From contig NZ_JAGPYK010000020.1 in NCBI RefSeq assembly GCF_018070045.1, positions 1-64,000 on the forward strand: a stretch of DNA of 64,000 nt, given 5' to 3'. This document shows, piece after piece, positions 10,601 through 19,226 of the stretch. Source of the stretch: Micromonospora sp. U21 (lineage in GTDB: Bacteria; Actinomycetota; Actinomycetes; Mycobacteriales; Micromonosporaceae). Positions within the stretch are counted from its first letter, which is position 1. Every line of letters begins with the position of its first letter. A model generated the notes under the pieces. The model was given only the letters and a program-made list of their open reading frames with translations, was not told the origin of the DNA and did no database searches. The translations under genes and the position numbers were made by a program.

Positions 10601-11351
10601 CTGGTCCTGGGGACGGCTGCTCGGCGGTCTGACCCAGCAGCCCCGGCGGTACGACGCCGACGACCGGGACACCGAGACCTGGCACGCCCCGGTGGTCCGG
10701 CCGGCCGTGCCGGCCGGCGGTGGGATGCCGGTGCCGGCCCGCACCGGGGACACCCTGGACCTGCGGGTGACCGAGTACGTCGACGCCGACGGGAACCACA
10801 GCCCGGCCGGCGGAGCCGAGGAGTCGGACACTGTCGAGGCCCGGCTCAGCCGGGACGGCAAGCAGATCGCCGACCTGTCCGGCGGTTGGGCGCCCGTGCC
10901 CACCACCGCGGAGTCGGCCCGCTACCGGCTCGACCTGAGCACGCAGCGGTCCTCGGACGAGTGGCGCTACGCCACCCGCACCGAGACGGCGTGGCAGTTC
11001 ACGTCGGCCCGCCCGGCCGGCGACAAGGCCCGGCCGCTGCCGCTGCTGCAGGTGGACTACCAGGTGCCGGCCGACCTGCGCGGCCAGGTGGCCGGCGGTC
11101 GGACGCACCGGCTGGGGTTGACCCTGCGCCAGCCGGCGGGCGTACCGGCGCCGACCGGCACCAGCCTGCGCGTCGAGGTGTCCTTCGACGGCGGGAAGAA
11201 CTGGCGCAAGGTTTCGGTGAAGGGCTCCGGCACCCGGTTCACCGCCGCCGTACCGGCCGGCCGGGGCACCGTGTCCCTGCGGGTGCACGGCAGCGACCGG
11301 GCCGGTAACACCGTCGACCAGACCGTGGTCGACGCGTACGGGCTGCGCTGA
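7629..11351 (+). CDS. secreted S8 (subtilisin-like) serine peptidase, multidomain
   Basis: This 1240-aa protein has a signal peptide (MHWPPRWLTAGAVGALVVGLAAPASA), then a pro-region. The subtilase catalytic domain spans residues about 225-500. Its triad is Asp238 (VAVLDTGVDATHPD), His273 (GHGTHVAATIAGSG) and Ser445 (ASGTSMATPHVAGAA). The remaining 700 residues are beta-rich extracellular domains, with a likely PA-type insert around residues 800-890. An RBS (GGAGTAGAGGAG) precedes ATG 7629. The gene separates nadK from recN, which are neighbours in M. tuberculosis, so it is an insertion relative to that order. A regulator gene faces it across a strong hairpin. Confidence 0.93.
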   Translation: MHWPPRWLTAGAVGALVVGLAAPASADPPARPTGPNPGPTVPGTAPVHITLITGDQVELVQAAPGRLAATVRPGPGRERITFHTVEADGGLRVLPSDVVPYLSEGVLDPDLFDVQELAADGYGDAAQGALPLIVRYQEPAAGRVRPLAGATDARPLKSINGAALRVGKGDLGGLWTTLRGSQQARTAGAPARLGAGVARIWLDGKVRPTLEHSVPQIGAPAAWAAGRDGNGVKVAVLDTGVDATHPDLAGRIAEAQDFSGSGSARDGHGHGTHVAATIAGSGAGSAGVRKGVAPGAQLLVGKVLDDGGSGYSSSIIAGMEWAAHSGAKVVSMSLGGSASDGTDPMSQAVNDLTAETGALFVIAAGNEGTPRSVGSPGAAAAALTVGAVDRDDNLADFSSRGPRLGDNGLKPEITAPGVGIIAARAAGTTMGTPVGDAYTTASGTSMATPHVAGAAAILAQEHPDWTAGRLKDALVSTTKANPELTVFEQGGGRVDVARALSQRVYGSATADFGRVSTDGAAVERTVTYTNGTAAPQTLRLALELRNLDSGAAEPDGVTAGGGEVTVPAGASVAVPLRADPAKLARGPHGGWLVATGADGVAVRTAVGLTLSGPVHTVTVKVLDMQGQPGLAPVLTLFGEQPESDFIGWVGGETQVQVEEGPYLVEALIEHGAPLDEQITLATDPELMVTRDVTVVLDPRKGTPVRIETPKPAEQRATISFYEHRVFGNGRQVDHGVMTFSTIQQVNVTPTRAVRQGEFEFSSRWQLVAPMVDARISGVSGALDINLMGYSPAPTGRQKLPLVWAGTGTPAELARVRGAAALLVTDPNASEEEQIAAAAAAGAKSVLIVRPADQSAWTVWNPLGDRLPVPAMAVAYDDGQRVIAAARKGRATLELTLTVDSPYLYDVWQVSKGRVPERIVHTVTAKNTAEVTANYGDVGGSEWATEQRFGWRPWQETSWNDDQRLVRTGTTRQEFVSAGDAWWQHRVLHRVAWSWGRLLGGLTQQPRRYDADDRDTETWHAPVVRPAVPAGGGMPVPARTGDTLDLRVTEYVDADGNHSPAGGAEESDTVEARLSRDGKQIADLSGGWAPVPTTAESARYRLDLSTQRSSDEWRYATRTETAWQFTSARPAGDKARPLPLLQVDYQVPADLRGQVAGGRTHRLGLTLRQPAGVPAPTGTSLRVEVSFDGGKNWRKVSVKGSGTRFTAAVPAGRGTVSLRVHGSDRAGNTVDQTVVDAYGLR

Positions 11352-11358
11352 CGCGCGC

Positions 11359-11389
11359 GGGGTGGGCCGGCCGCAGGCCGTCCCACCCC
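11359..11389. terminator. bidirectional hairpin between convergent genes
   Basis: GGGGTGGG at 11359-11366 pairs with CCCACCCC at 11382-11389, and an inner CGGCC/GGCCG stem closes a GCA loop. It lies 8 bases after the protease stop and 8 bases before the stop of the facing regulator gene, so it can serve both. Confidence 0.75.
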
Positions 11390-11396
11390 GTCCGGC

Positions 11397-12416
11397 TCAG
11401 ATCCAGCCCCGCCGGGCGACCTGGAAGGCCAGTCCGGGCCGGGTGTCCACGCCGGCGGCGGCCATCAGGTCGGCGAGGCGCCGTTGCACGGTGCGCCGGC
11501 TCACCCCGAGCTGCGAGGCGATGGACTTGTCCGGCACCCCGGCCACGAACAACGACAGCAGCCGTGCCTCGTCGGCGTCCGGCCGGTAGCCGTCGCCGGG
11601 GTGGTCGTCGGGGTCGGCCCTGCGGCCGTCGGCCGCCGGCACGGCGAGCGGGTCGTCCAGCCGCAGCCGGGTGGCCACCCGCCAGTGGCTCTCGAAGAGG
11701 GCGAGCAGCGCGTCGAGCAGTTGACTGCGGCCGATCACGGCGGCGCTCGGCTCGCCGCCGTCGCGGTCGGGCACCAGCGGGCAGATGGCGGTGCGGGCGT
11801 CCACGATGGCCAGTCGGACCGGCAGCCGGTCCAGGACGCGGGCCTGCTCGCCGGCGGCGACCCCCTTGGTCAGGTCGGCCAGCGCGCCCGGCTCCAGGAG
11901 CAGGTCCCGTTCGTAGATGGCCCGGTAGGCCACCCCGCGGGCCAGCGCGTCGAACTCCTCGACGTTCTCCGGGCCGGCCATCGCCAGCGGGTTCGCCCGG
12001 CAGAACCAGAGCACTTCGGTACGCGCCGAGTTCTGCAGATCGCGGAGCCGATCCCGGAGCATCCGGCCCCCGGTGATCACCTCGACCAGGTGGTCACCGT
12101 GGTGGCGGCGCAGCCCGGACCGGTACTCCTCGGCCAGTTGGGTGACCCGCCGCCGGGCCGCCTCCAGGTCCTCCTGCCGGCGCAGCAGCGCCGCGCCCAG
12201 GGCGACGTCCGGTGCGGTCGGGCGCAGCGGGGCGTCCGGGTCGGTGTCGGTGCGCAGCACCAGACCCTTGGCACGAAGGGCCTCGACCTGCGCGACGACC
12301 TGCGCGCGCGGGCGGTGCAGCCGGCGGACCAGCTCGTCGACCCGGGCCGTGGTGAGCTGGAGCAGGCAGCGGTAGAGCTCCTCTTCAGCCGGAGTCAGGC
12401 CGATCACGTCCAACAC
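11397..12416 (-). CDS. TrmB-like/LuxR-type helix-turn-helix transcriptional regulator
   Basis: This 339-aa protein has an N-terminal TrmB-like winged helix (GLTPAEEELYRCLLQLTTARVDEL), a middle region resembling phospholipase-D-like effector domains of actinobacterial regulators, and a C-terminal LuxR-type HTH. The HTH reads ADEARLLSLFVAGVPDKSIA then QLGVSRRTVQRRLADLMAAAG. Such proteins often sit next to subtilase genes in actinomycetes, and here it converges on one. Regulation of that protease is only suggested. It is divergent from recN across about 100 bases. Confidence 0.85.
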   Translation of the reverse strand: MLDVIGLTPAEEELYRCLLQLTTARVDELVRRLHRPRAQVVAQVEALRAKGLVLRTDTDPDAPLRPTAPDVALGAALLRRQEDLEAARRRVTQLAEEYRSGLRRHHGDHLVEVITGGRMLRDRLRDLQNSARTEVLWFCRANPLAMAGPENVEEFDALARGVAYRAIYERDLLLEPGALADLTKGVAAGEQARVLDRLPVRLAIVDARTAICPLVPDRDGGEPSAAVIGRSQLLDALLALFESHWRVATRLRLDDPLAVPAADGRRADPDDHPGDGYRPDADEARLLSLFVAGVPDKSIASQLGVSRRTVQRRLADLMAAAGVDTRPGLAFQVARRGWI

Positions 12417-12517
12417 GGGGCAGAACTGTACGTCGGCCCGTTGTCGCCCGAACCGCGACCTGCCCGCGGGTCCGTCGGCTGGTCAAGTGTCGGGCCTCGC
12501 GTCTACTGTCGGGTGCT

Positions 12518-14275
12518 GTGCTGGAAGAGCTGCGCATCACCGGACTGGGCGTCATCGAGGACACCACGCTGCCGTTGACCGGCGGGATGAACGTCATCAC
12601 CGGCGAGACCGGTGCGGGCAAGACGATGGTGGTCACCGGCCTCGGCCTGCTCTTCGGGGGCCGGGCCGACGCCGGGCGGGTCCGTGCCCAGCCCGGGCGG
12701 GCCGTGGTCGAGGGGCGGCTGCGTCTGGAAGGTCGGGTCGCCGACGCGGTGCACGCCCGGATCACCGATGCCGGCGGCGAGCCCGACGAGGACGGCTCGC
12801 TGCTGCTGAGCCGCACGGTGACGGTGGAGGGCCGCTCCCGCGCCCACCTCGGGGGCCGCAGCATGCCGGTGTCGATGCTCGGTGAGGTCGGTGAGCAGGC
12901 GGTGGCCGTGCACGGCCAGTCCGACCAGCTGCGGCTGCTGCGCCCGGCCGAGCAGCGGGCCGCACTGGACCGGTTCGCCGGCCCGGCGCACGAGAAGCTG
13001 CTCGACGCGCTGCGCGAGGCGTACACCGGTTGGCGGCGGATCGTCGACGACCTGGCCGACCGGCGGCGCAACGCCCGCGAGCGCAACCAGGAGGCCGACC
13101 TGCTGCGGCTCGGCCTCGACGAGATCACCCGGGTCGATCCGGAGCCCGGTGAGGATGACGAGCTCAAGACCGAGGCGCAGCGCCTGGAGCACGCCGAGGG
13201 GCTGCGTACGGCCGCGCAGCTGGCTCAGCAGTGCCTGGCGGGCGGCGCGGAGGCGGCCGACGAGACACCGGACGCGACGGCGCTGCTGGGCACCTCGCGG
13301 CGCACCCTTGAGGCGCAGTCCGGCACCGATCCGGCGCTGGGTGAGCTGGCGGCCCGGCTGGAGGAGGCGGCCACGCTGGTCACCGACGTCTCCGCCGAGC
13401 TGTCGGCGTACCTGGCGACGCTCGACGCGGATCCGGCCCGGTTGCAGCACGTCTACGAGCGGCGGGCCGCGCTGCGCGCGCTGACCCGCAAGTACGCCGA
13501 CGACGTCGACGGGGTGATCGCGTGGGCCGAGCGGGCCCGCACCCGACTGTCCGACCTGGACACCTCCGACGATCTGCTCGACGAGTTGGAGCGCGAGGGT
13601 CAGCGGCTGGCCGGTGAGGTGGCCGATCTGGCCGGTCGGGTGTCGGTCTCCCGACAGGAGGCGGCCGTCCGCTTCGCCGACCAGGTCACCGTCGAGCTGG
13701 CCGGGCTGGCCATGCCGCACGCCCGGATCGAGGTGGCGGTGCTGCCCCGCCCGGCCGGGCGGTCCGAGCCGGCGCTGTCGGTCAACGGCGTCGAGGTGGG
13801 CATCGCCGCGGACGGCGGCGACGAGGTGGAGCTGCGGTTGCTGGCCCACCCGGGCGCGCCGTCGCTGCCGTTGCAGCGCGGTGCCTCCGGCGGTGAGCTG
13901 TCCCGGGTGATGCTCGCCATCGAGGTGGTCTTCGCCGGTTCGGGCGGCCCGCCCACGCTGGTCTTCGACGAGGTCGACGCGGGGGTCGGCGGTCAGGCGG
14001 CGGTGGAGATCGGCCGGCGGCTGGCCCGGCTGGCGCGCAGCCACCAGGTGCTGGTCGTCACCCACCTGCCGCAGGTGGCGGCGTTCGCCGACCGGCACCT
14101 GGTGGTGGCGAAGGACACGGGCGGCGCGGTGACCACCAGCGGGGTGCGGGTGGTGGAGGACACTGAGCGGGCCCGGGAGCTGGCTCGGATGCTCGCTGGT
14201 TTGCCCGACTCGGATCTGGGTATCGCCCACGCCGAGGAGCTCCTGGCTGTGGCGGCCAAGGAAAGGCGGCCGTGA
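12518..14275 (+). CDS. recN: DNA repair protein RecN
   Basis: This 585-aa SMC-like ATPase acts in double-strand-break repair. It has Walker A (GETGAGKT, residues 29-36), a long coiled-coil middle, the ABC signature (GASGGELSRVMLA) and Walker B with D-loop (PTLVFDEVDAGVGG). Length and order match family members and Rv1696. It starts at GTG (VLEELRITGLGV). No clear LexA box was found in the 100-base upstream gap. Its stop is 119 bases before steA, a gap containing overlapping inverted repeats. Confidence 0.95.
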   Translation: MLEELRITGLGVIEDTTLPLTGGMNVITGETGAGKTMVVTGLGLLFGGRADAGRVRAQPGRAVVEGRLRLEGRVADAVHARITDAGGEPDEDGSLLLSRTVTVEGRSRAHLGGRSMPVSMLGEVGEQAVAVHGQSDQLRLLRPAEQRAALDRFAGPAHEKLLDALREAYTGWRRIVDDLADRRRNARERNQEADLLRLGLDEITRVDPEPGEDDELKTEAQRLEHAEGLRTAAQLAQQCLAGGAEAADETPDATALLGTSRRTLEAQSGTDPALGELAARLEEAATLVTDVSAELSAYLATLDADPARLQHVYERRAALRALTRKYADDVDGVIAWAERARTRLSDLDTSDDLLDELEREGQRLAGEVADLAGRVSVSRQEAAVRFADQVTVELAGLAMPHARIEVAVLPRPAGRSEPALSVNGVEVGIAADGGDEVELRLLAHPGAPSLPLQRGASGGELSRVMLAIEVVFAGSGGPPTLVFDEVDAGVGGQAAVEIGRRLARLARSHQVLVVTHLPQVAAFADRHLVVAKDTGGAVTTSGVRVVEDTERARELARMLAGLPDSDLGIAHAEELLAVAAKERRP

Positions 14276-14290
14276 CGCCGCGTATTGTGA

Positions 14291-14324
14291 GCGCAAGCAC
14301 ACCGGCTTGCGCCGACGTGTGCTT
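14291..14324 (+). promoter_or_regulatory. overlapping, mutually exclusive inverted repeats upstream of steA
   Basis: GCGCAAGC (14291-14298) pairs with GCTTGCGC (14305-14312), and AAGCACAC (14295-14302) pairs with GTGTGCTT (14317-14324). The left arms share AAGC, so only one hairpin can form at a time. No T-run follows. It lies in the recN-steA gap, 71 bases before the steA start. Confidence 0.4.
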
Positions 14325-14394
14325 CCCTGGGTAGGCGGCCCTGCTCAGGCATGTCGCGACAGAAAAGCCTGCCTCACATGCCAGGATGGTCACG

Positions 14395-15573
14395 ATGCGT
14401 CTACCCACGTTGCGCCGGAACCGGATCGCGGAGCCGGGCAGAGTCCTCGGCACCGCGCGCCTCGATCGCCGGACAAAACGCCTGGTCGGTCGGCTGCGAC
14501 CCGGTGACATCGCGGTCATCGACCACGTCGACCTGGACCGGGTGGCGGCCGATTCGTTGGTCGCCGTCGGGGTCGCGGCGGTGCTCAACGCCAAGCCCTC
14601 GGTCTCCGGCCGCTACCCGAACCTCGGCCCGGAGGTGCTGATCGCCGCCGGCATCCCGCTCCTGGACGACCTGGGCGAGGGCGTCTTCGAGCGGATCCGC
14701 GAGGGCGACCAGGTGCGCATCGAGGGCAACACGGTCTTCGCCGGCGACGAGCCGGTGGCGCACGGCAGCCTGCAGGACGCCGAGTCGGTCGCCAAGGCGA
14801 TGGCCGACGCCCGGGAGGGGCTCTCGGTGCAGTTGGAGGCGTTCGCCGCCAACACCATGGACTACCTGCGCCAGGAGCGCGACCTGCTGCTCGACGGCGT
14901 GGGCGTGCCGGACATCGAGACCCAGATCCAGGGGCGGCACTGCCTGATCGTGGTGCGCGGCTACGACTACAAGGCCGACCTGGACGTGCTGCGCCCGTAC
15001 ATCCGGGAGTTCAAGCCGGTGCTGATCGGCGTCGATGGCGGCGCCGACGCGCTGGTCGAAGCCGGGTACACCCCCGACATGATCATCGGGGACATGGATT
15101 CGGTGACCGACGACGTGCTGCGCTGCGGCGCCGAGGTGATCGTGCACGCCTACCCGGACGGGCGGGCGCCCGGGCTGCCCCGGGTCAACGGCCTCGGCGT
15201 CCCGGCGGTGACCTTCCCGGCGGCGGCGACCAGCGAGGACCTGGCCATGCTGCTGGCCGACGAGAAGGGCGCCTCGCTGCTGGTCGCGGTCGGCACCCAC
15301 GCCACGCTGGTCGAGTTCCTGGACAAGGGCCGCGGCGGGATGGCCTCGACGTTCCTGACCCGGCTGAAGGTCGGCGGCAAGCTGGTCGACGCCAAGGGCG
15401 TGAGCCGGCTCTACCGGCAGAGCATCTCCGGTTCGTCGCTGCTGCTGCTGGTGCTCTCGGCGGTCGCGGCGATGGCCTCCGCGGTGGCCGTTTCCACCGT
15501 CGGGAAGGCGTACCTGGGCGTGGCCGCCGAGTGGTGGGACAATCTGGTGTTCCAGCTGTACCGGCTTTTCTAG
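14395..15573 (+). CDS. steA: SteA-like cytokinetic-ring protein (Rv1697 family)
   Basis: A 392-aa protein with a thiamin-pyrophosphokinase-like core (LIGVDGGADALVEAGYTPDM, IIGDMDSVTDD) and a C-terminal membrane segment (SLLLLVLSAVAAMASAVAV). In Corynebacterium glutamicum SteA localises to the division ring and with SteB influences daughter-cell separation; Rv1697 is the M. tuberculosis homologue. ATG 14395 is chosen because AGGATGG lies a few bases upstream and MRLPTLRRN is the expected start; ATG 14386 is in frame three codons earlier. The mctB/steB-like gene follows after 27 bases, as in other actinobacteria. Confidence 0.88.
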   Translation: MRLPTLRRNRIAEPGRVLGTARLDRRTKRLVGRLRPGDIAVIDHVDLDRVAADSLVAVGVAAVLNAKPSVSGRYPNLGPEVLIAAGIPLLDDLGEGVFERIREGDQVRIEGNTVFAGDEPVAHGSLQDAESVAKAMADAREGLSVQLEAFAANTMDYLRQERDLLLDGVGVPDIETQIQGRHCLIVVRGYDYKADLDVLRPYIREFKPVLIGVDGGADALVEAGYTPDMIIGDMDSVTDDVLRCGAEVIVHAYPDGRAPGLPRVNGLGVPAVTFPAAATSEDLAMLLADEKGASLLVAVGTHATLVEFLDKGRGGMASTFLTRLKVGGKLVDAKGVSRLYRQSISGSSLLLLVLSAVAAMASAVAVSTVGKAYLGVAAEWWDNLVFQLYRLF

Positions 15574-15600
15574 TTCCCGACCGATCAAGAGGCTGCAAGC

Positions 15601-16542
15601 GTGATCAACTTCCGCTACCACGTGGTGTCCCTCACCGCGGTCTTCCTGGCTCTGGCGATCGGCCTGGTGGTCGGCACAGCCGCCCTCAACGGCCCCGTCG
15701 CCGACTCGCTCAAGGAGCAGGTCACCGGGCTGCGCAAGGACAACCAGCAGTGGCGCCAGACGGTCAACAACATGGAGAAGCAACTCGGGCTGGAGGAGGA
15801 GTTCGCCGAGGAGATGTCCCAGGTCGTCCTGCCGGGCACCCTCACCGGGCGCCGGGTGGTGGTGCTCAGCCTGCCCAACGGGCGCGACCACACCGAGGGC
15901 GTGCTCAAGAAGCTCCAGCTCGGCGGCGCCACCATCACCGGCCGGGTCGACCTGCAGGACAAGTTCATCAACCCGGACAACAACTCCAACCTGCTGGAGC
16001 TGGCCGTCACCGCCGCCCGGCCGACCGCCCAGACCACCGGCCTGCCGGGCAACGGGCACGGCGTGGAGACCTCCAGCGCGCTGCTGGCCAGCGTCCTGCT
16101 GGACCGCGCGCAGGGCGCCGCGCCGGTCAGCGACGCCGACCGGCGGGCGGTGCTCGCCGCGTACAACAACGCCGGCTACCTGACCACCGACGACAACAAG
16201 GTCACCGGGCCGGCGGAGGCGGTCGTGGTGGTCAGCGGCCAACCGTACGTCGACAAGGACTCCGAGAAGCGCGACGAGTCGATCGTCAAGATCGCCGAGC
16301 AGTTCGACCGGACCGGGTCGATCGTGGTGGGCGGCAACGGTTCCGCCGGCGGCAACCTGGTGGCCGTGGTCCGTGGTGATCCGGTGCTGTCCCAGACCAT
16401 CTCCACGGTCGACAACGCCAACACCGGGCAGGGCCAGCTGGTCACCAGCCTCGCCCTGGTGCAGCAGCTCACCGAGAAGAAGGCCGGCCAGTACGGCGTC
16501 GGCGACAATGCCGCCTCGCTGCTGCCTAGACTGCCCCAGTGA
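15601..16542 (+). CDS. MctB/SteB-like membrane protein (Rv1698 family)
   Basis: This 313-aa protein has one N-terminal membrane anchor (VVSLTAVFLALAIGLVVGTA), a coiled coil (DSLKEQVTGLRKDN...NNMEKQLG) and an extracellular alpha/beta domain. The family is called MctB (copper transporter) in M. tuberculosis and SteB in C. glutamicum, where it pairs with SteA. This organism should have no mycolate outer membrane, so an outer-membrane copper role is less likely than the division role. It starts at GTG 15601, immediately after steA. Confidence 0.88.
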   Translation: MINFRYHVVSLTAVFLALAIGLVVGTAALNGPVADSLKEQVTGLRKDNQQWRQTVNNMEKQLGLEEEFAEEMSQVVLPGTLTGRRVVVLSLPNGRDHTEGVLKKLQLGGATITGRVDLQDKFINPDNNSNLLELAVTAARPTAQTTGLPGNGHGVETSSALLASVLLDRAQGAAPVSDADRRAVLAAYNNAGYLTTDDNKVTGPAEAVVVVSGQPYVDKDSEKRDESIVKIAEQFDRTGSIVVGGNGSAGGNLVAVVRGDPVLSQTISTVDNANTGQGQLVTSLALVQQLTEKKAGQYGVGDNAASLLPRLPQ

Positions 16543-16657
16543 GCGAACGACGTACCCCCGTGTCCGAAACCGACCAGGCAACGCGTGAGCGAGCGCAGCT
16601 AGCGAACTTCAGCAGGGCGGCGTCCCACACCGCTGCCGAGCGAAGCGAGGCAACGGC

Positions 16658-17524
16658 GTGAGGGCGCTCGGCCGGCTGCTGATCGCCGGAGCCGGTGCCG
16701 CCGCCGCCCGGTACGCGCTGCGTGAGGTGCGTACCTCCCCGGGCGGGCCCGCGCTGCAGCGCACCAACTTCCGCGGCCGGTCGGTGACCCTGGCCGCCGG
16801 GCCGGCGCTCACCGCTGGCACGGCCGCCGCCGGAGCGTTCGGCGCCACCAGCGCCGCCTCCGGCGCAGCCGTCCTGGTCGCCGGCCTCGGCGCGGGCGGC
16901 GTCGGGTTGTACGACGATGTGGTCGGCGCCCGCCCGGAGCAGAAGGCCGCGAAGGGCTTCGCCGGCCACCTGGCCGCGCTGCGCGAGGGGCGGGTCACCG
17001 CCGGGCTGGTCAAGGTCGTCGGGGTGGGCGCCGCCGGGCTGGGCGCCGCCGCGCTGCTCGCCGCCGATTCCCGGGTCGCCGGTCACCCGCGCCGCCAGCG
17101 CCACGGCGCGTTCGGCCGGGGCGTCGACGTGCTGCTCGGCGCCGGGGTGATCGCCGGCACCGCCAACCTGCTCAATCTGCTCGATTTGCGGCCCGGGCGG
17201 GCCATCAAGTCGGGGCTGCTGCTCGGCGCGCCACTGACCGGTGGCCCGCACGGCGGGATCGCCGCGGGCGCGGCCGGCGCCGCCGCCGGTCTGCTCCGCG
17301 ACGACCTGGCCGAAGACGTCATGCTCGGCGACAGCGGCGCGAACGCCCTCGGCGCGGTGCTCGGCGTCGCGCTCGCCGCCCGCAGCGGCCCGCTCGGCCG
17401 CGCGGGGCTGCTCGCCGTTCTCGCCGGCCTCACCGCCGCCAGCGAGAAGGTCAGCTTCACGTCGGTGATCCAGCGGACCCCGGGGCTGAGGGAGCTTGAC
17501 GCACTGGGCCGGCGCGCCGACTGA
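16658..17524 (+). CDS. MraY/WecA-like membrane phosphoglycosyltransferase homologue
   Basis: This 288-aa polytopic protein keeps three MraY-superfamily signatures: LYDDVVGA (Asp86/Asp87), an Asn-x2-Asn-x2-Asp motif in TANLLNLLDLRPGRA (Asn170, Asn173, Asp176), and MLGDSGANALG (Asp225). It lacks the MraY His-rich loop and has RPGRA where MraY has a DG motif. Family enzymes transfer a sugar-1-phosphate from a UDP-sugar to a polyprenyl phosphate. It is shorter than MraY (about 360 aa) and is not expected to be MraY itself, which belongs in the mur cluster. murJ follows after one base. GTG 16658 follows GCGAGG. Confidence 0.75.
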   Translation: MRALGRLLIAGAGAAAARYALREVRTSPGGPALQRTNFRGRSVTLAAGPALTAGTAAAGAFGATSAASGAAVLVAGLGAGGVGLYDDVVGARPEQKAAKGFAGHLAALREGRVTAGLVKVVGVGAAGLGAAALLAADSRVAGHPRRQRHGAFGRGVDVLLGAGVIAGTANLLNLLDLRPGRAIKSGLLLGAPLTGGPHGGIAAGAAGAAAGLLRDDLAEDVMLGDSGANALGAVLGVALAARSGPLGRAGLLAVLAGLTAASEKVSFTSVIQRTPGLRELDALGRRAD

Positions 17525-17525
17525 C

Positions 17526-19226
17526 GTGAGCAGACCGGCACCCCTCGCCGGCGCCGGCCGGCTGGCCGGGGCAGCCGCGCTCATCGCCGTCCTCACCGTG
17601 CTCAGCCGGCTCGCCGGCTTCGGCCGTACCGCCGTGTTCACCTGGGTGGTGCAGCAGAGCGACCTCGGTGGCATGTACGTCATCGCGAACACGGTTCCGA
17701 ACATCGTCTTCGAGATCGTCGCCGGCGGGGCACTGGCCAGCCTCGTCGTACCGCTGCTGGCCGGCGCGATCGCGGCGGGGGACCGGCGGGCGGTGGCGGC
17801 CACCACCGGGGCCCTGCTCACCTGGACGGTGAGCCTGCTGGTTCCCCTCGCCGTGCTCGTCGCGCTGTTCGCCGACCCGATCATGTCGCTGATCAGCGAG
17901 GGCCGGTCCGCACCGGAACTCGCCGCCGGCGCCCGGATGCTGCGCGTGTTCGCCCCCCAGTTGCCGCTCTACGGGATCGGCATCGTGCTCACCGGCGTGC
18001 TTCAGGCGCACCGCCGCTTCGCCTGGCCGGTGATCGCCCCGCTGCTGTCCAGCCTCACCGTGGTCGTCGTCTACCTGGCCTTCGGCGCGGCTCAGGGGCG
18101 TGGCGCGACCGTGGCCCAGGTCAGCCGCGGCGGCGAGTTGGTGCTCTCCGCCGGCACCACCCTGGGCGTCGTCGTGTTGTCCCTCTCGCTGCTGATCCCG
18201 CTGCGCCGGCTCCGGCTACGGCCGCGAGCGGGGTACGCCTTCCCGGCCGACGCACGCGCGCGGATCGGCGGACTCGCGACGGCCGGTGCGGTGACGGTGG
18301 CCGCCCAGCAGGTCGCGCTCCTGGTGATCCTCAATCGGGTCTCCGGCGGTCCCACCGGCTCCCCGCAGGTGTTCAACCTGGCCCAGGCCATCTTTCTGTT
18401 GCCGTGGGCGGTCCTCGCGGTACCGCTGGCGGTGGCGTCCTACCCCACACTCGCCGCCGCCTCGGCTGCCGGTGATGAGGACGGTTACCGGCGCACCCTC
18501 TCCTCGACGGTGCGCGGCGTGCTGCTCTTCAGCTGCCTGGGCGTCGCGGCGCTGGTCGCGACCGCCCAGCCGATCGCCGCCGTCTTCTACCCGGAGAACC
18601 CGGCGTCCACGGCGGCGGCCATCACCGGCTTCGCGCCCGGGCTGCTCGGGTACGGGCTGTTCGCGGTCCTGTCCCGCGCTCTGTACGCCCGGGGGGACAC
18701 CCGGCCGGCGACCGTGGCGATCACGCTGGGCTGGCTGGTGGTTCCGGCCGTGGCGCTGCCGATGGCGGCTCTGCTCCCCACGGCCGACCGGGTGCTCGCG
18801 GCCACCGTCGCGAACTCGGTGGGCATGTCGGTGCTCGGGGTGCTGCTGCTCGTGGCGGTGTGGCGCGGCGCCGGCCGTCCGGCGTTGGCCGGCGCGACCC
18901 GGGCCGGCGCGGCCGGCGGGCTCGCCGGAGTGCTCGGCGCGCTCGCCGGGCTCGGCGTCACCCGGTGGTTCGACACGCCGGGCGGCGGCACCCCGACGAT
19001 CGCGGCGGCACTCGGTCAGGGCATGCTGTCCGGGATTCTGGTTGGGGCCGTGTTCCTCGCCGTGGTCTGGTTCGTCGACCGGCGGGACGTACGGCCACTG
19101 CTCGCCGGGGTGCTGCGGCGCCTGGGCCGGGCGGGCCGGCGGGGGTCGCGGGACGGGGCCGGTACGCCGACGCCGGGCGCGGTCCCCCCGGAGCAGGACG
19201 ACGGGAAGGAGACGGTGGTCCGGTGA
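17526..19226 (+). CDS. murJ: MurJ-like lipid flippase (MviN, MOP superfamily)
   Basis: A 566-aa protein with 13-14 predicted membrane helices and the N-terminal MurJ/MviN pattern (VLTVLSRLAGFGRTAVFTWV, MYVIANTVPNIVFEIVAGG). MurJ proteins flip lipid-linked disaccharide precursors across the plasma membrane. GTG 17526 is preferred over GTG 17496 because it starts right after the upstream stop rather than inside that gene. Actinobacteria commonly have a second MurJ near the terminus of the chromosome order, so this one may serve a different lipid-linked glycan; that is inference from its neighbours. Its stop overlaps the next start (GTGA). Confidence 0.88.
   Translation: MSRPAPLAGAGRLAGAAALIAVLTVLSRLAGFGRTAVFTWVVQQSDLGGMYVIANTVPNIVFEIVAGGALASLVVPLLAGAIAAGDRRAVAATTGALLTWTVSLLVPLAVLVALFADPIMSLISEGRSAPELAAGARMLRVFAPQLPLYGIGIVLTGVLQAHRRFAWPVIAPLLSSLTVVVVYLAFGAAQGRGATVAQVSRGGELVLSAGTTLGVVVLSLSLLIPLRRLRLRPRAGYAFPADARARIGGLATAGAVTVAAQQVALLVILNRVSGGPTGSPQVFNLAQAIFLLPWAVLAVPLAVASYPTLAAASAAGDEDGYRRTLSSTVRGVLLFSCLGVAALVATAQPIAAVFYPENPASTAAAITGFAPGLLGYGLFAVLSRALYARGDTRPATVAITLGWLVVPAVALPMAALLPTADRVLAATVANSVGMSVLGVLLLVAVWRGAGRPALAGATRAGAAGGLAGVLGALAGLGVTRWFDTPGGGTPTIAAALGQGMLSGILVGAVFLAVVWFVDRRDVRPLLAGVLRRLGRAGRRGSRDGAGTPTPGAVPPEQDDGKETVVR

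Noticed and set aside
7542..11288. 1248-aa minus-strand frame
   Set aside because: It mirrors the S8 protease, whose catalytic triad and signal peptide are on the plus strand.
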